NCBI RefSeq assembly: GCF_016411825.1
Contig: NZ_JAEKMH010000006.1
Span: forward strand, 62,001-126,000
Reading direction: 5' to 3'
DNA length: 64,000 nucleotides
From: Devosia sediminis
Lineage (GTDB): Bacteria; Pseudomonadota; Alphaproteobacteria; Rhizobiales; Devosiaceae
Positions 18,219-27,092 of the stretch are shown here, piece by piece; within the stretch, counting starts at the first letter, position 1, and the number at the start of each line of letters is the position of its first letter. The notes beneath the pieces are model-generated. The model was not told the origin of the DNA, did not search any database, and saw only the letters and a list, made by a program, of their open reading frames with translations. The position numbers and the translations under genes are program-made.

Positions 18219-19154
18219 TTGTACCATCCAACTCCCATGCCGCTCTCGGAGGCGACGCGCCTGAAGATGCTCGTCCCGCCCGCTGGACGCCTGCGTTGCG
18301 TGCTCGATACCGACACCTATAACGAGATCGATGATCAGTTCGCCCTGGTGCAGATGCTGCTTTCGCCCGAGCGCTTCGACCTCCAGGCGATCTATGCCGC
18401 GCCGTTTCATAACGATCGTTGCGGCAGCCCCGGCGAGGGCATGGAACTCTCCTACCAGGAAGTGCTGAGGCTGCTCGACCGGCTGGACGTCAAGCCCGAC
18501 GGTCTCGTGCACCGTGGCGTCACCGACTATGTCGGCCCCGGTAAGACAGCGCAGCGGGCCGCGGCGGTGGACGATCTGATCGCCCGGGCCCGAAGCGGGT
18601 CGTCCGATGATCCGCTTTACGTCATCGCCATCGCCGCCATCAGCAATGTCGCCTCGGCGCTGATCCAGGCCCCCGACATTGCCGACAAGATGGTGGTGAT
18701 CTGGCTGGGCGGGCATGCGCTCGATTGGCCCGACCAGCAGGAATTCAACCTCAGGCAGGATGTGGGCGGGGTCCAGGTGCTCTACGATTCAGGGGTGCCG
18801 CTGGTGTTGGTGCCCTGCATGGGCTCTGTGTCGCATCTGCACAGCACGATCCCGGAAATTGAGAACCATGTGGAGCCACACGGCGAGATCGGGCGCTTCC
18901 TGGCCATGCGCTTCAAGGAATACGTCACCGGCAATGGCGTGGGCTGGTCCAAGGAAATCTGGGACATGGCGCCGGTCGGGTGGCTGCTCGACCCCGCCTG
19001 GGCGCCCAGCGTGCTGGTTCCCACTCCGATCATGACGCAGGACACGACCTACAGTGTCGATCGCTCGCGTCACCTGATGCGTTACGTAACCTTCGTGCGC
19101 CGCGATCCGATATTCCAGGATTTTTTCGCCAAACTGGCGGCCCGGGCCGCCTGA
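18219..19154 (+). CDS. nucleoside hydrolase (IunH family)
   Basis: 311 aa inosine/uridine-preferring nucleoside hydrolase-like protein, which cleaves the N-glycosidic bond of (ribo)nucleosides. The N-terminal calcium/substrate motif reads LDTDTYNEIDDQFAL, a variant of the usual DTDPGxDDA, with the metal-binding aspartates kept. No signal peptide, so cytoplasmic. Start choice: GTG 18213 overlaps the permease stop, but AAGGAG (18208-18213) is 5 nt before TTG 18219; ATG 18237 is a third option. Its place between permease and ATPase genes suggests that the imported compound is a nucleoside or nucleoside-like glycoside hydrolysed on entry. Confidence 0.85.
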   Translation: MYHPTPMPLSEATRLKMLVPPAGRLRCVLDTDTYNEIDDQFALVQMLLSPERFDLQAIYAAPFHNDRCGSPGEGMELSYQEVLRLLDRLDVKPDGLVHRGVTDYVGPGKTAQRAAAVDDLIARARSGSSDDPLYVIAIAAISNVASALIQAPDIADKMVVIWLGGHALDWPDQQEFNLRQDVGGVQVLYDSGVPLVLVPCMGSVSHLHSTIPEIENHVEPHGEIGRFLAMRFKEYVTGNGVGWSKEIWDMAPVGWLLDPAWAPSVLVPTPIMTQDTTYSVDRSRHLMRYVTFVRRDPIFQDFFAKLAARAA

Positions 19155-19175
19155 ACCGAACAGGGAGACAGGATC

Positions 19176-20234
19176 ATGGGCGCAGTCACCATCAGCAATG
19201 TGCGCAAGGCCTACGGCAGTGTGGAAATCCTTCACGGCGTCTCCATCGACATCGCCGATGGAGAATTCGTCGTCCTCGTGGGACCCTCTGGATGCGGCAA
19301 GTCAACGCTGCTGCGCATGATTGCCGGGCTGGAAGACATCACGGCCGGCGAGATCTCCATCGGCGGCCGTGTCGTCAACAGGCTCGCCCCCAAGGACCGG
19401 GACATCGCCATGGTGTTTCAGTCCTACGCGCTCTACCCGCATATGACGGTCGAGCAGAATATGGGGTTTTCGCTCAAGCTGCAGGGCGTTTCGGCAGCGG
19501 AGGTGAAACAGCGGGTTGCCGGTGCCGCCACTATTCTGGGGCTGACCTCGTATCTCGGGCGCTATCCGCGCAACCTGTCCGGCGGGCAGCGGCAGCGCGT
19601 CGCCATGGGGCGAGCCATCGTGCGCAGCCCCTCGGCCTTCCTGTTCGACGAACCGTTGTCCAATCTCGACGCCAAGTTGCGCGTGCAGATGCGGTCCGAA
19701 ATCAAGCAGCTTCACCAGCGGATCGGAACAACCACCGTCTACGTGACGCATGACCAGATTGAAGCCATGACCATGGCGGATCGCATCGTGGTGATGCGCG
19801 ATGGTAATATCGAGCAGATCGGCACACCGCTCGAGCTTTACGACCAACCGGCCAACCAGTTCGTCGCCGGTTTCATCGGCTCGCCGAGCATGAACTTCAT
19901 TTCCGGCACGTTGGACGGTGGCCGGTTCACGGCTGACGGCGGCACCGTCATCGCGCTGGCAAGCGGCCCAGCGTCGGCTGCGTCCGGCCCGGTGACGATC
20001 GGCATTCGTCCCGAGCATTTGCGGCTCGATCCGGCAGGCTTCCCGGTCGAGATCGTCACCACCGAGCCGACCGGCGCGGAAACCCATATCCTCGCCCGTC
20101 TCGGCGAAACCGAAATCGTCGGCACCTTCCGCGACCGCCTCGCCTGCGTGCCGGGCGACATAATCCGCATCAGCGCTGAACCCGGGCATATTCATCTGTT
20201 CGACAGCAAGACCGCCCTCAGGATCATCGGTTGA
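19176..20234 (+). CDS. ABC transporter ATPase, UgpC/MalK type
   Basis: 352 aa. Walker A GPSGCGKST (about 38-46), signature LSGGQRQRVAMGRAIV (about 133-148), Walker B LFDEPLSNLD and H-loop VTHDQ. A C-terminal TOBE/MalK regulatory barrel follows (about 240-350) with SPSMNFI and IGIRPEHL. It energises the CUT1 transporter encoded upstream and may also serve other CUT1 systems, since MalK-type ATPases can be shared. It is the last gene of the operon, 21 bp after the nucleoside hydrolase, with GGGAGACAGG as ribosome site. Confidence 0.94.
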   Translation: MGAVTISNVRKAYGSVEILHGVSIDIADGEFVVLVGPSGCGKSTLLRMIAGLEDITAGEISIGGRVVNRLAPKDRDIAMVFQSYALYPHMTVEQNMGFSLKLQGVSAAEVKQRVAGAATILGLTSYLGRYPRNLSGGQRQRVAMGRAIVRSPSAFLFDEPLSNLDAKLRVQMRSEIKQLHQRIGTTTVYVTHDQIEAMTMADRIVVMRDGNIEQIGTPLELYDQPANQFVAGFIGSPSMNFISGTLDGGRFTADGGTVIALASGPASAASGPVTIGIRPEHLRLDPAGFPVEIVTTEPTGAETHILARLGETEIVGTFRDRLACVPGDIIRISAEPGHIHLFDSKTALRIIG

Positions 20235-20494
20235 CATAAGGCCGGAGACGTCAGTCGCTCAGCGAGTATTTTTCGGCGTTTTCGCTAGCGCCGGCTGAGA
20301 TGCACTCCTGCCACCTGGCACCGTGCGCTCCCGCCCGGCAGGGTGCCCAGCCTTCCGCTCCATGACAAAAACGGGCAACTTCCCGGCGCCTGCGACATCT
20401 ACAAGGCTTGATCTGCGGAAGGCTTGCACTCACTAATGCCAGCATGCCTGGTTCTGTTTGCCTGGGTGATTCACGGGGAGACTCCTAAGCAACA
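20235..20494. other. non-coding gap before the mrp operon
   Basis: No supported gene. A GGCACC (20317-20322) / GGTGCC (20342-20347) stem could form, and GGGGAGACTCC precedes the mrpA start. No known riboswitch consensus was recognised. Confidence 0.5.
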
Positions 20495-23419
20495 ATGCCA
20501 GTATCACTCTTGCTGATTGTCATCGTTGCTGCTCCCTTCCTCACGGCCCTTGTCGCTGCGAGTTTTCCCTCAAACGCCCGCAATGCCGAGGCCTGGCTTT
20601 CAGGCACCTTGTCCCTCGCCCTCCTAGCAATCGCCCTGTCGCTCTATCCGCAGGTCGTGGATGGCGGCGTGGTACGTTCCGAAATCGAGTGGTTGCCGTC
20701 GCTGGGCCTCAACCTCGTTTTCCGGATCGACGGCTTTGCCTGGCTGTTCTGCGTACTGATCACCGGGATCGGCTTCCTGGTGGTGCTCTATACACGCTAC
20801 TACATGTCACCCAAGGATCCGGTGCCGCGCTTCTTCGCCTTTCTGCTGGCTTTCATGGGCGCCATGCTGGGCCTGGTCACATCGGGCAACATCATCCAGC
20901 TTGCGATCTTCTGGGAGCTGACCAGCCTCATTTCCTTCCTTTTGATCGGCTATTGGTATCATCGCGGGGATGCGCGCGACGGCGCGCGCATGGCGCTGAT
21001 CGTGACCGCCACCGGCGGGCTGGCGCTGTTTGCCGGCCTCCTGGTCATCGGTCATATCGTCGGCAGCTACGACCTCGACGTGGTGCTCGCTTCGGGCGAC
21101 ACCATCCGCAACCACCCCCTCTACACCGTGGCCCTGATCCTGGTGCTGCTCGGGGCCATGACCAAGAGCGCACAATTCCCGTTCCAGTTCTGGCTGCCCC
21201 ATGCCATGGCGGCCCCGACGCCGGTCTCGGCCTACCTCCATTCCGCCACCATGGTGAAGGCGGGCGTGTTCCTTCTGGTGCGCTTCTGGCCCGTCATGTC
21301 GGGGACCGATGGCTGGTTCTGGATCGTGACCTTTTCGGGCCTCATCACCCTGGTCATCGGCGCCTATGCCGCCCTCTTCCAGCGCGACCTCAAGGGTCTC
21401 CTCGCCTATTCCACCATCAGCCATCTCGGGCTCATCACCACGCTTTTGGGCATGGGCACGCAACTGGCGCTGGTGGCAGCGATCTTCCACATCGCCAATC
21501 ATGCCGCCTTCAAGGCCTCGCTGTTCATGGCAGCCGGCATCATTGACCACGAAACCGGCACCCGCGACATCAGGCGTCTGAGTGGCCTCTACCGCCTGAT
21601 GCCCTTCACCGCCACGCTGGCCGTGATCGCCAGCGCCGCCATGGCCGGCGTGCCGCTGCTCAATGGTTTCCTCTCCAAGGAAATGTTCTTCACCGAGACG
21701 GCCGAATTCGACCCAAACATGTTCGTCAACCTGGCGCTGCCGATCGGCGCGACCATTGCCGGCATGTTCAGCGTCGCCTATTCGCTGCGCTTCGTGCACG
21801 GCGTGTTCTTCGGCCCGCCGCCGGACAAGCTGGACAAGGTCCCGCACGAGCCGCCCGCGCTGATGCGGCGGCCGATTGAGTTCCTCGTCTTCATCTGCCT
21901 CGCCATCGGCATCATTCCCGGCATCACCATCGGCCCCTACCTCGCCACGGCCGTGGCCGGCGTGCTCGACGGTGACATTCCCTATTACAGCCTCTCGATC
22001 TGGCACGGCTTCAACCTGCCGCTGGTCATGAGCATCGTTGCGCTGGTCGGGGGCGCCCTGCTCTATGTGGCGCTCTATCGCTACCTGAACGGCGACCGCG
22101 ACGGCACGCCGCTGCTGCATCGCTTCCGCGGGCAGCGTATCTTCGAAATGGTGCTGGTGACCGTGACCGGCCGCTGGGCCCGCGCGCTCAACGGCATCTT
22201 CGGCACAAGGCGTCTGCAACCGCAATTGCTGATCATCGTGGCGCTCGCCGTCGCGGTGGGCGTGCTGCCGCTCTGGGGTCGCGTCGATCCGCTGGTAGCT
22301 CCGCCGACGCCGTTCGATCCGGTCTTTGCCTTCATCTGGCTGGTCGGCGGCGCCTGTGCCCTCGCGGCCGCTTATCAGGCAAAGTTTCACCGTTTCGCGG
22401 CAATGATCCTGCTCGGCGGCGCAGGCCTCGTCACCTGCATGACCTTTGTCTGGTTCTCCGCCCCCGACCTCGCGCTGACCCAGCTCGTGGTGGAAATCGC
22501 CACGACGGTTCTGATCCTCCTCGGTCTGCGCTGGCTGCCGCAACGCCTGCCAAACGTCACCATGGACCAGAAGGTCCGCGATCGCTTCCGCCGCTATCGC
22601 GACATGGTCATTGCCGGCGTGGCCGGGCTCGGGCTGGCCGTCACCGCCTATCTCGTCATGACCCGTCCGGCCATCGATGGCATTTCGAGCTATTTCGTCG
22701 AGAACGCTTACAGCCAAGGCGGCGGCACCAATATCGTCAATGTCATGCTGGTGGATTTCCGCGCCTTCGACACCTTTGGCGAGATCGCCGTGCTCGGCGT
22801 CGTGGCGCTTATCGTCTTCTCGCTGCTGCGCCGGTTCCGGCCGGCATCGGAAAGCGTCGGCAAGCCGCAGCAGCAGGTGGTGCAGAACGCCTTCGACACG
22901 GATACGCCGGAGCGCAATCCCGGCGATACCATTGCCGCCTATCTGCTGGTCCCCTCGCAGATCATGCAGTGGCTGTTCCCGGTCATCATCGTGGTCGCGG
23001 TCTACCTCTTCATGCGCGGCCACGACCTGCCGGGCGGCGGCTTCGTCGGCGGGCTGACCATGTCGATCGCCTTTATCCTGCAGTATATGGCCGGCGGCAC
23101 CCGCTGGGTCGAGGATCGCCTCCGGATCCTGCCGGTCATCTGGATCGGCTCGGGCCTTGCCATTGCCCTGCTGACCGGGCTCGGGTCGTGGCTCTTCGGC
23201 TATCCCTTCCTCACCACCTATTTCCAGTACGCCGACATCCCCTGGATCGGCCGGGTGCCGCTGGCGACTGCCCTACTCTTCGACCTCGGTGTGTTCCTTC
23301 TGGTCGTCGGTTCCACCGTCTTGATCCTCATCGCCCTGGCCCACCAGTCGGTGCGCGCGCCCCGTGCATCGCGCGCGGCGCGCCGCAGTGCGGAAGCCGA
23401 AACCGGCGGAGCCAACTGA
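20495..23419 (+). CDS. mrpA: Na+/H+ antiporter subunit A, fused A/B (MrpAB)
   Basis: 974 aa polytopic inner-membrane protein. The N-terminal two thirds is a NuoL-like proton-translocating unit (GAMTKSAQFPFQFWLPHAM and related segments around residues 220-250). A DUF4040-like segment follows. From about residue 805 comes an MnhB domain with the hallmark HDLPGGGFVGG. The fusion of A and B, with no separate mrpB, is the usual arrangement in Alphaproteobacteria (group 2 mrp operons). It works with subunits C-G in Na+ export, alkaline-pH and bile/salt tolerance. The stop overlaps the mrpC start by one base. Confidence 0.94.
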   Translation: MPVSLLLIVIVAAPFLTALVAASFPSNARNAEAWLSGTLSLALLAIALSLYPQVVDGGVVRSEIEWLPSLGLNLVFRIDGFAWLFCVLITGIGFLVVLYTRYYMSPKDPVPRFFAFLLAFMGAMLGLVTSGNIIQLAIFWELTSLISFLLIGYWYHRGDARDGARMALIVTATGGLALFAGLLVIGHIVGSYDLDVVLASGDTIRNHPLYTVALILVLLGAMTKSAQFPFQFWLPHAMAAPTPVSAYLHSATMVKAGVFLLVRFWPVMSGTDGWFWIVTFSGLITLVIGAYAALFQRDLKGLLAYSTISHLGLITTLLGMGTQLALVAAIFHIANHAAFKASLFMAAGIIDHETGTRDIRRLSGLYRLMPFTATLAVIASAAMAGVPLLNGFLSKEMFFTETAEFDPNMFVNLALPIGATIAGMFSVAYSLRFVHGVFFGPPPDKLDKVPHEPPALMRRPIEFLVFICLAIGIIPGITIGPYLATAVAGVLDGDIPYYSLSIWHGFNLPLVMSIVALVGGALLYVALYRYLNGDRDGTPLLHRFRGQRIFEMVLVTVTGRWARALNGIFGTRRLQPQLLIIVALAVAVGVLPLWGRVDPLVAPPTPFDPVFAFIWLVGGACALAAAYQAKFHRFAAMILLGGAGLVTCMTFVWFSAPDLALTQLVVEIATTVLILLGLRWLPQRLPNVTMDQKVRDRFRRYRDMVIAGVAGLGLAVTAYLVMTRPAIDGISSYFVENAYSQGGGTNIVNVMLVDFRAFDTFGEIAVLGVVALIVFSLLRRFRPASESVGKPQQQVVQNAFDTDTPERNPGDTIAAYLLVPSQIMQWLFPVIIVVAVYLFMRGHDLPGGGFVGGLTMSIAFILQYMAGGTRWVEDRLRILPVIWIGSGLAIALLTGLGSWLFGYPFLTTYFQYADIPWIGRVPLATALLFDLGVFLLVVGSTVLILIALAHQSVRAPRASRAARRSAEAETGGAN

Positions 23420-23751
23420 TGGAACTCGTCCTGGCCATCGCCATCGGCGTACTCACCGCCTCAGGCGTCTATCTGATCCTGCGACCGCGCACCTTCCAGG
23501 TGATCATCGGCCTGTCGCTGATCTCCTACGCGGTCAATCTCTTCATCTTCAGCATGGGGCGCCTCCGCATCGATGCCGCGCCCGTCATCACCCACGGCAA
23601 CACCGACCCTTCCGCCTATACCGATCCGGTGCCGCAGGCCCTGGTGCTGACCGCCATCGTCATCGGCTTTGCCATGACCGCCCTGTTCCTCGTCGTAATG
23701 CTGGCCGCCCGCGGCTTTACCGGCACCGACCATGTGGATGGGAGGGATTGA
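23419..23751 (+). CDS. mrpC: Na+/H+ antiporter subunit C (MrpC)
   Basis: 110 aa, three membrane helices, NuoK-like (GVYLILRPRTFQVIIGLSLISYAVNLFIF, written here as GVYLILRPRTFQ and IIGLSLISYAVNLFIF). The DPVPQALVLTAIVIGFAMTA segment is typical of MrpC. It is a membrane subunit of the antiporter complex. The start ATG at 23419 shares its first base with the mrpA stop. mrpD follows after 2 bp. Confidence 0.93.
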   Translation: MELVLAIAIGVLTASGVYLILRPRTFQVIIGLSLISYAVNLFIFSMGRLRIDAAPVITHGNTDPSAYTDPVPQALVLTAIVIGFAMTALFLVVMLAARGFTGTDHVDGRD

Positions 23752-23753
23752 GC

Positions 23754-25388
23754 ATGACCGGCATCTCCGACCACCTCGTTATCCTGCCGATCCTTCTGCC
23801 GTTGGCGACAGCCATCCTCGTCACCCTGATCGACGATCGCTATCGCATGCTGAGGATCGGCATCAGCCTCGGCGCGACCGCCCTGCTTGTCGGCGTGGCG
23901 CTGCTGCTTGTCGTGCCCACGATCCAGGTCGGGCCGTCCGACACCGAGCTGATCAAGTCCTATCCCTTGGGCAATTGGCCCATGCCCTTCGGCATCGTCC
24001 TCGTGGCCGACCGGCTCTCAGCGCTGATGGTGCTGGTCACCAGCATCCTTGGCATGGCGACGCTCACCTTCTCGCTCTCTCGCTGGTACACGGCCGGCGC
24101 GCATTTCCCGGCCATTTTCCAGCTTCTGCTGATGGGCCTCAACGGCGCCTTCCTGACCGGTGACCTGTTCAATCTCTTCGTCTTCTTCGAGGTCATGCTG
24201 GCGGCCTCCTATGGCCTGCTGCTGCATGGCAGCGGCACGGCGCGGGTCAAGGCGGCGCTGCACTACATCGCTGTCAACCTCGTCGCGTCCTTCCTGTTCC
24301 TGATCAGCGCCGCGCTCATCTATGGCGTAACCGGCACGCTGAACATGGCCGATCTGGTCGTGCGTATTCCCCAGATTGCGGCTGCCGACCGGCCGCTGCT
24401 CGATGCGGGCCTCGGGCTCCTGGGCCTGACTTTCCTCATCAAGGCGGGCATGTGGCCCATCAGCTTCTGGTTGCCCGGCGCCTATTCCGTCGCGGCTGCA
24501 CCGGTGGCTGCCATGTTCGCCATCATGACCAAGGTGGGCGTCTACGCGCTGCTGCGCCTGTCGTACCTGCTCTTCGCGGCCGAAGCCGAGGGTGTCCTCG
24601 GCTTCAACCACACCGTGCTCTTCATCGGCGGCATCGTCACGCTTGCCTTCGGCGCCATCGGGGTACTGTCATCCCAGACCAGCATGCGCCTCGCCAGCTA
24701 CCTGGTGCTGGTTTCCTCGGGAACGCTGCTGGCGACCATCGGTTATGGCGGCGTCAATGTCCTGAGCGGGGCTCTGTTCTACCTCGTCATCTCCACTTTC
24801 GCGATCGCCGCGCTGTTCCTCCTCATCGAAATCATCGAGCGTTCCCGCATCGTCGGCGCCGATGTGCTGGCCGTCACCATGGAAGCATATGGTGAAGGCG
24901 ACGAGGACGAGAACGAGCCCGAACACGAAGAAGCGGGTCTCGTCATTCCCGCCAGCACCGCCTTTCTCGGCATCAGCTTCGGCATCTGCTGCCTCTTGCT
25001 GGCCGGCCTGCCGCCCCTCTCCGGTTTCCTCGCCAAGTTCGCCATTCTGAGCTCGGTGCTGGAAGGCAGCGTCGAGCCCGGCGCCAGTGCGTGGTGGCTG
25101 ATGGGCACATTGATCGTCTCCGGGCTGGCCGTGCTGATCGCCATGGCGCGCAGCGGCATCAATATCTTCTGGGCCACGCTGGAGCCTGGCGCGGTCACCG
25201 CCCGCCTCAGCGAAGTGGCGCCCATCGTGGTGCTGCTGGTGCTCTGCATCGCCATCGGCATCCTGCCTGCGCCGATCCTCGCCTATATGGAAGGCGCCGC
25301 GACGCTGGTGAACGTGCCGGGCCTTTATGTCCTCGAGGTCATGGGCCCTGAGGCCGCGGCCACCCTCGCCCGGGAGACCGCGCAATGA
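23754..25388 (+). CDS. mrpD: Na+/H+ antiporter subunit D (MrpD)
   Basis: 544 aa, about 14 membrane helices, NuoM/N-like proton-translocating subunit. The central segment GLTFLIKAGMWPISFWLPGAY (about residues 223-243) holds the conserved lysine of the proton path. A charged acidic loop (about 380-393, EGDEDENEPEHEE) interrupts the later helices and is probably cytoplasmic. Start ATG 23754 lies 2 bp after mrpC and the stop overlaps mrpE as ATGA. Confidence 0.93.
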   Translation: MTGISDHLVILPILLPLATAILVTLIDDRYRMLRIGISLGATALLVGVALLLVVPTIQVGPSDTELIKSYPLGNWPMPFGIVLVADRLSALMVLVTSILGMATLTFSLSRWYTAGAHFPAIFQLLLMGLNGAFLTGDLFNLFVFFEVMLAASYGLLLHGSGTARVKAALHYIAVNLVASFLFLISAALIYGVTGTLNMADLVVRIPQIAAADRPLLDAGLGLLGLTFLIKAGMWPISFWLPGAYSVAAAPVAAMFAIMTKVGVYALLRLSYLLFAAEAEGVLGFNHTVLFIGGIVTLAFGAIGVLSSQTSMRLASYLVLVSSGTLLATIGYGGVNVLSGALFYLVISTFAIAALFLLIEIIERSRIVGADVLAVTMEAYGEGDEDENEPEHEEAGLVIPASTAFLGISFGICCLLLAGLPPLSGFLAKFAILSSVLEGSVEPGASAWWLMGTLIVSGLAVLIAMARSGINIFWATLEPGAVTARLSEVAPIVVLLVLCIAIGILPAPILAYMEGAATLVNVPGLYVLEVMGPEAAATLARETAQ

Positions 25389-25873
25389 GCCGGATTTTCC
25401 CCTATCCCTTGCTCACCATCGCCCTCACCCTGATGTGGCTCCTGCTGCAGCAATCCGCCGGGCTGGGTCACATCCTCCTGGGCTTCGCCGTCGCCTGGTC
25501 CGCCTCACAGGCCATGGCCAAGTTGCAGCCGCACCGTCCGATCATTCGGCGCCCCGGCCTCGTGCTGAAGCTCTTCGCGCTGGTGACGGTCGACATCATC
25601 CGCTCCAACATTGCCGTCAGCCGCATCGTCCTGGCCGGGGACCGGCGCGAAACCACGGCGGGCTTCATCAAGATGCCGTTGGAGTTGAGGGATCCGGCGG
25701 GCCTGGCCGTGCTCTCCTGCATCATCACCGCCACACCGGGCAGCGCCTGGCTGGAATACAGTCCTGCCGAAAGCAGCGTGCTCATTCACGTGCTGGACCT
25801 GATCGACGACGAGGAGTGGGTGCAAACCGTCAAGCAACGCTACGAAGTCCTGCTGCTGGAGATCTTCCGATGA
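25385..25873 (+). CDS. mrpE: Na+/H+ antiporter subunit E (MrpE)
   Basis: 162 aa with N-terminal membrane helices and a cytoplasmic C-terminal half. The family segments DIIRSNIAVSRIVL and LAVLSCIITATPGSAWLEYS are present. It is a structural and assembly subunit of the Mrp complex. It overlaps mrpD upstream and mrpF downstream, both as ATGA. Confidence 0.93.
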   Translation: MSRIFPYPLLTIALTLMWLLLQQSAGLGHILLGFAVAWSASQAMAKLQPHRPIIRRPGLVLKLFALVTVDIIRSNIAVSRIVLAGDRRETTAGFIKMPLELRDPAGLAVLSCIITATPGSAWLEYSPAESSVLIHVLDLIDDEEWVQTVKQRYEVLLLEIFR

Positions 25874-26151
25874 GCGCAACAATGTTGTTCTGGAGCATAA
25901 GCGTAGCCCAAGTGCTGCTCGGCGCCGCCATGCTGGTCACGCTCTGCCGGCTGGTCGTCGGCCCGCGGGCGCAGGACCGGGTGCTCAGCCTCGACGCCAT
26001 GTATGTCGTCGCCATGCTGCTGCTCGTCACCTTTGGCATGCAGGCGAACACCGTCATCTATTTCGAGGTGGCTCTGCTGATCGGTCTCCTGGGCTTCGTG
26101 GGAACGGTCGCCCTGGCCAAGTTCCTGATGCGCGGCGAGGTTATCGAATGA
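25870..26151 (+). CDS. mrpF: Na+/H+ antiporter subunit F (MrpF)
   Basis: 93 aa, three membrane helices. The RLVVGPRAQDRVLSLDAM segment after helix 1 is diagnostic for MrpF. The start at 25870 overlaps the mrpE stop and the end overlaps the mrpG start. Confidence 0.93.
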   Translation: MSATMLFWSISVAQVLLGAAMLVTLCRLVVGPRAQDRVLSLDAMYVVAMLLLVTFGMQANTVIYFEVALLIGLLGFVGTVALAKFLMRGEVIE

Positions 26152-26507
26152 ACTACGACGACGTGCCACTTTGGGCGGCCATCCTGATTTCAGCCTCGGT
26201 GCTGATCGGCGCCGCGTTGACCTTTGTGGGCGCCGTCGGCCTCGTGCGCGCGCGCTCTTTCTACCAACGCATACATATGCCGACCCTCGGCACCAGCTTC
26301 GGGGCGATCGGCGTCCTCCTGGCCTCGTCCATCCTCGCCAGCATGGGCGAGGGGCGGATCATCGCCCATGAAGTGCTGATTTTCATTTTCGTGAGCGTCA
26401 CCACCCCGGTGACACTGATGCTGCTGGCGAGGGCCGCGCTGCATCGCGATCGCGTTGAAGGGTCCCCAGAGGTGCCGTCGGCACTGGGCAAACCATCGGA
26501 TCAATGA
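26148..26507 (+). CDS. mrpG: Na+/H+ antiporter subunit G (MrpG)
   Basis: 119 aa, three membrane helices, with VGAVGLVRARSFYQRIHMPT and a later HEVLIFIFVSVTTPVT segment typical of MrpG. Last gene of the six-gene operon. It ends 4 bp from the stop of the convergent EIIA-Ntr-like gene. Confidence 0.93.
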   Translation: MNYDDVPLWAAILISASVLIGAALTFVGAVGLVRARSFYQRIHMPTLGTSFGAIGVLLASSILASMGEGRIIAHEVLIFIFVSVTTPVTLMLLARAALHRDRVEGSPEVPSALGKPSDQ

Positions 26508-26511
26508 GGCG

Positions 26512-26970
26512 CTAGAGGGCTTCCTCGGCGTCCGCGAGGAGGTCAGCAACCTCCTGGGGCGAGACGGCACGACGGATCGCATTCACCGTCGGCTCATCGC
26601 GCGCGATCTTGGCGATGCGTGACAGTGCCTTGATCTGGTCGCTGCCCGATTGCTCGGGCATGAGCAGCATCATCACCAGATCGACAGGCTCGCCATCCAC
26701 CGCCTCGAAATCAATTGGGCGCGCCAGAGTGGCCAAGAGGCCCACAACCGTGTCGAGGCCCTCAATCCGCGCATGGGGAATGGCGATGCCATTGCCCAGT
26801 CCGGTCGATCCCAGCTCTTCGCGGATATGCAGCGCCCTGTTGCACAGGCGCGAATTGACCAATCCCAGTTCTGCGGCGCGATCGGACAGGTAGTCGAACA
26901 ATTGCTCCCGGCTCGACGCCGAGACGTTCAGAAAGATCCGGTTCTGGGGGTAAAGGTCAGCGATAGTCAT
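26512..26970 (-). CDS. ptsN: PTS EIIA-Ntr-like regulatory protein
   Basis: 152 aa, the normal size for EIIA-Ntr (PtsN). Phosphorylatable H66 is in GIAIPHARIE. ATG 26970 is chosen because upstream in-frame sequence has no family similarity. In the nitrogen PTS this protein receives phosphate from EI-Ntr/NPr and regulates K+ transport, stress and metabolism by protein contact. It is not in the usual rpoN-hpf neighbourhood, so it may be a paralogue of the canonical ptsN. It is convergent with the mrp operon; a functional tie to ion homeostasis is only a guess. Confidence 0.88.
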   Translation of the reverse strand: MTIADLYPQNRIFLNVSASSREQLFDYLSDRAAELGLVNSRLCNRALHIREELGSTGLGNGIAIPHARIEGLDTVVGLLATLARPIDFEAVDGEPVDLVMMLLMPEQSGSDQIKALSRIAKIARDEPTVNAIRRAVSPQEVADLLADAEEAL

Positions 26971-27092
26971 GGGATATGGCGGAGCACCCAACCGTTGCAC
27001 TGACCAAGCCATAAACACGAGGGGCGCTGCTGTCCACCTCGGGAGGCCCAATGAGCCCGGCTCGACTGCGGCAGATCGACCCGCCCGACGGC

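Noticed and set aside
20317..20347. Hairpin before mrpA as a possible riboswitch
   Set aside because: Only a single 6-bp stem with a large loop; no match to a known ion- or ligand-sensing consensus.
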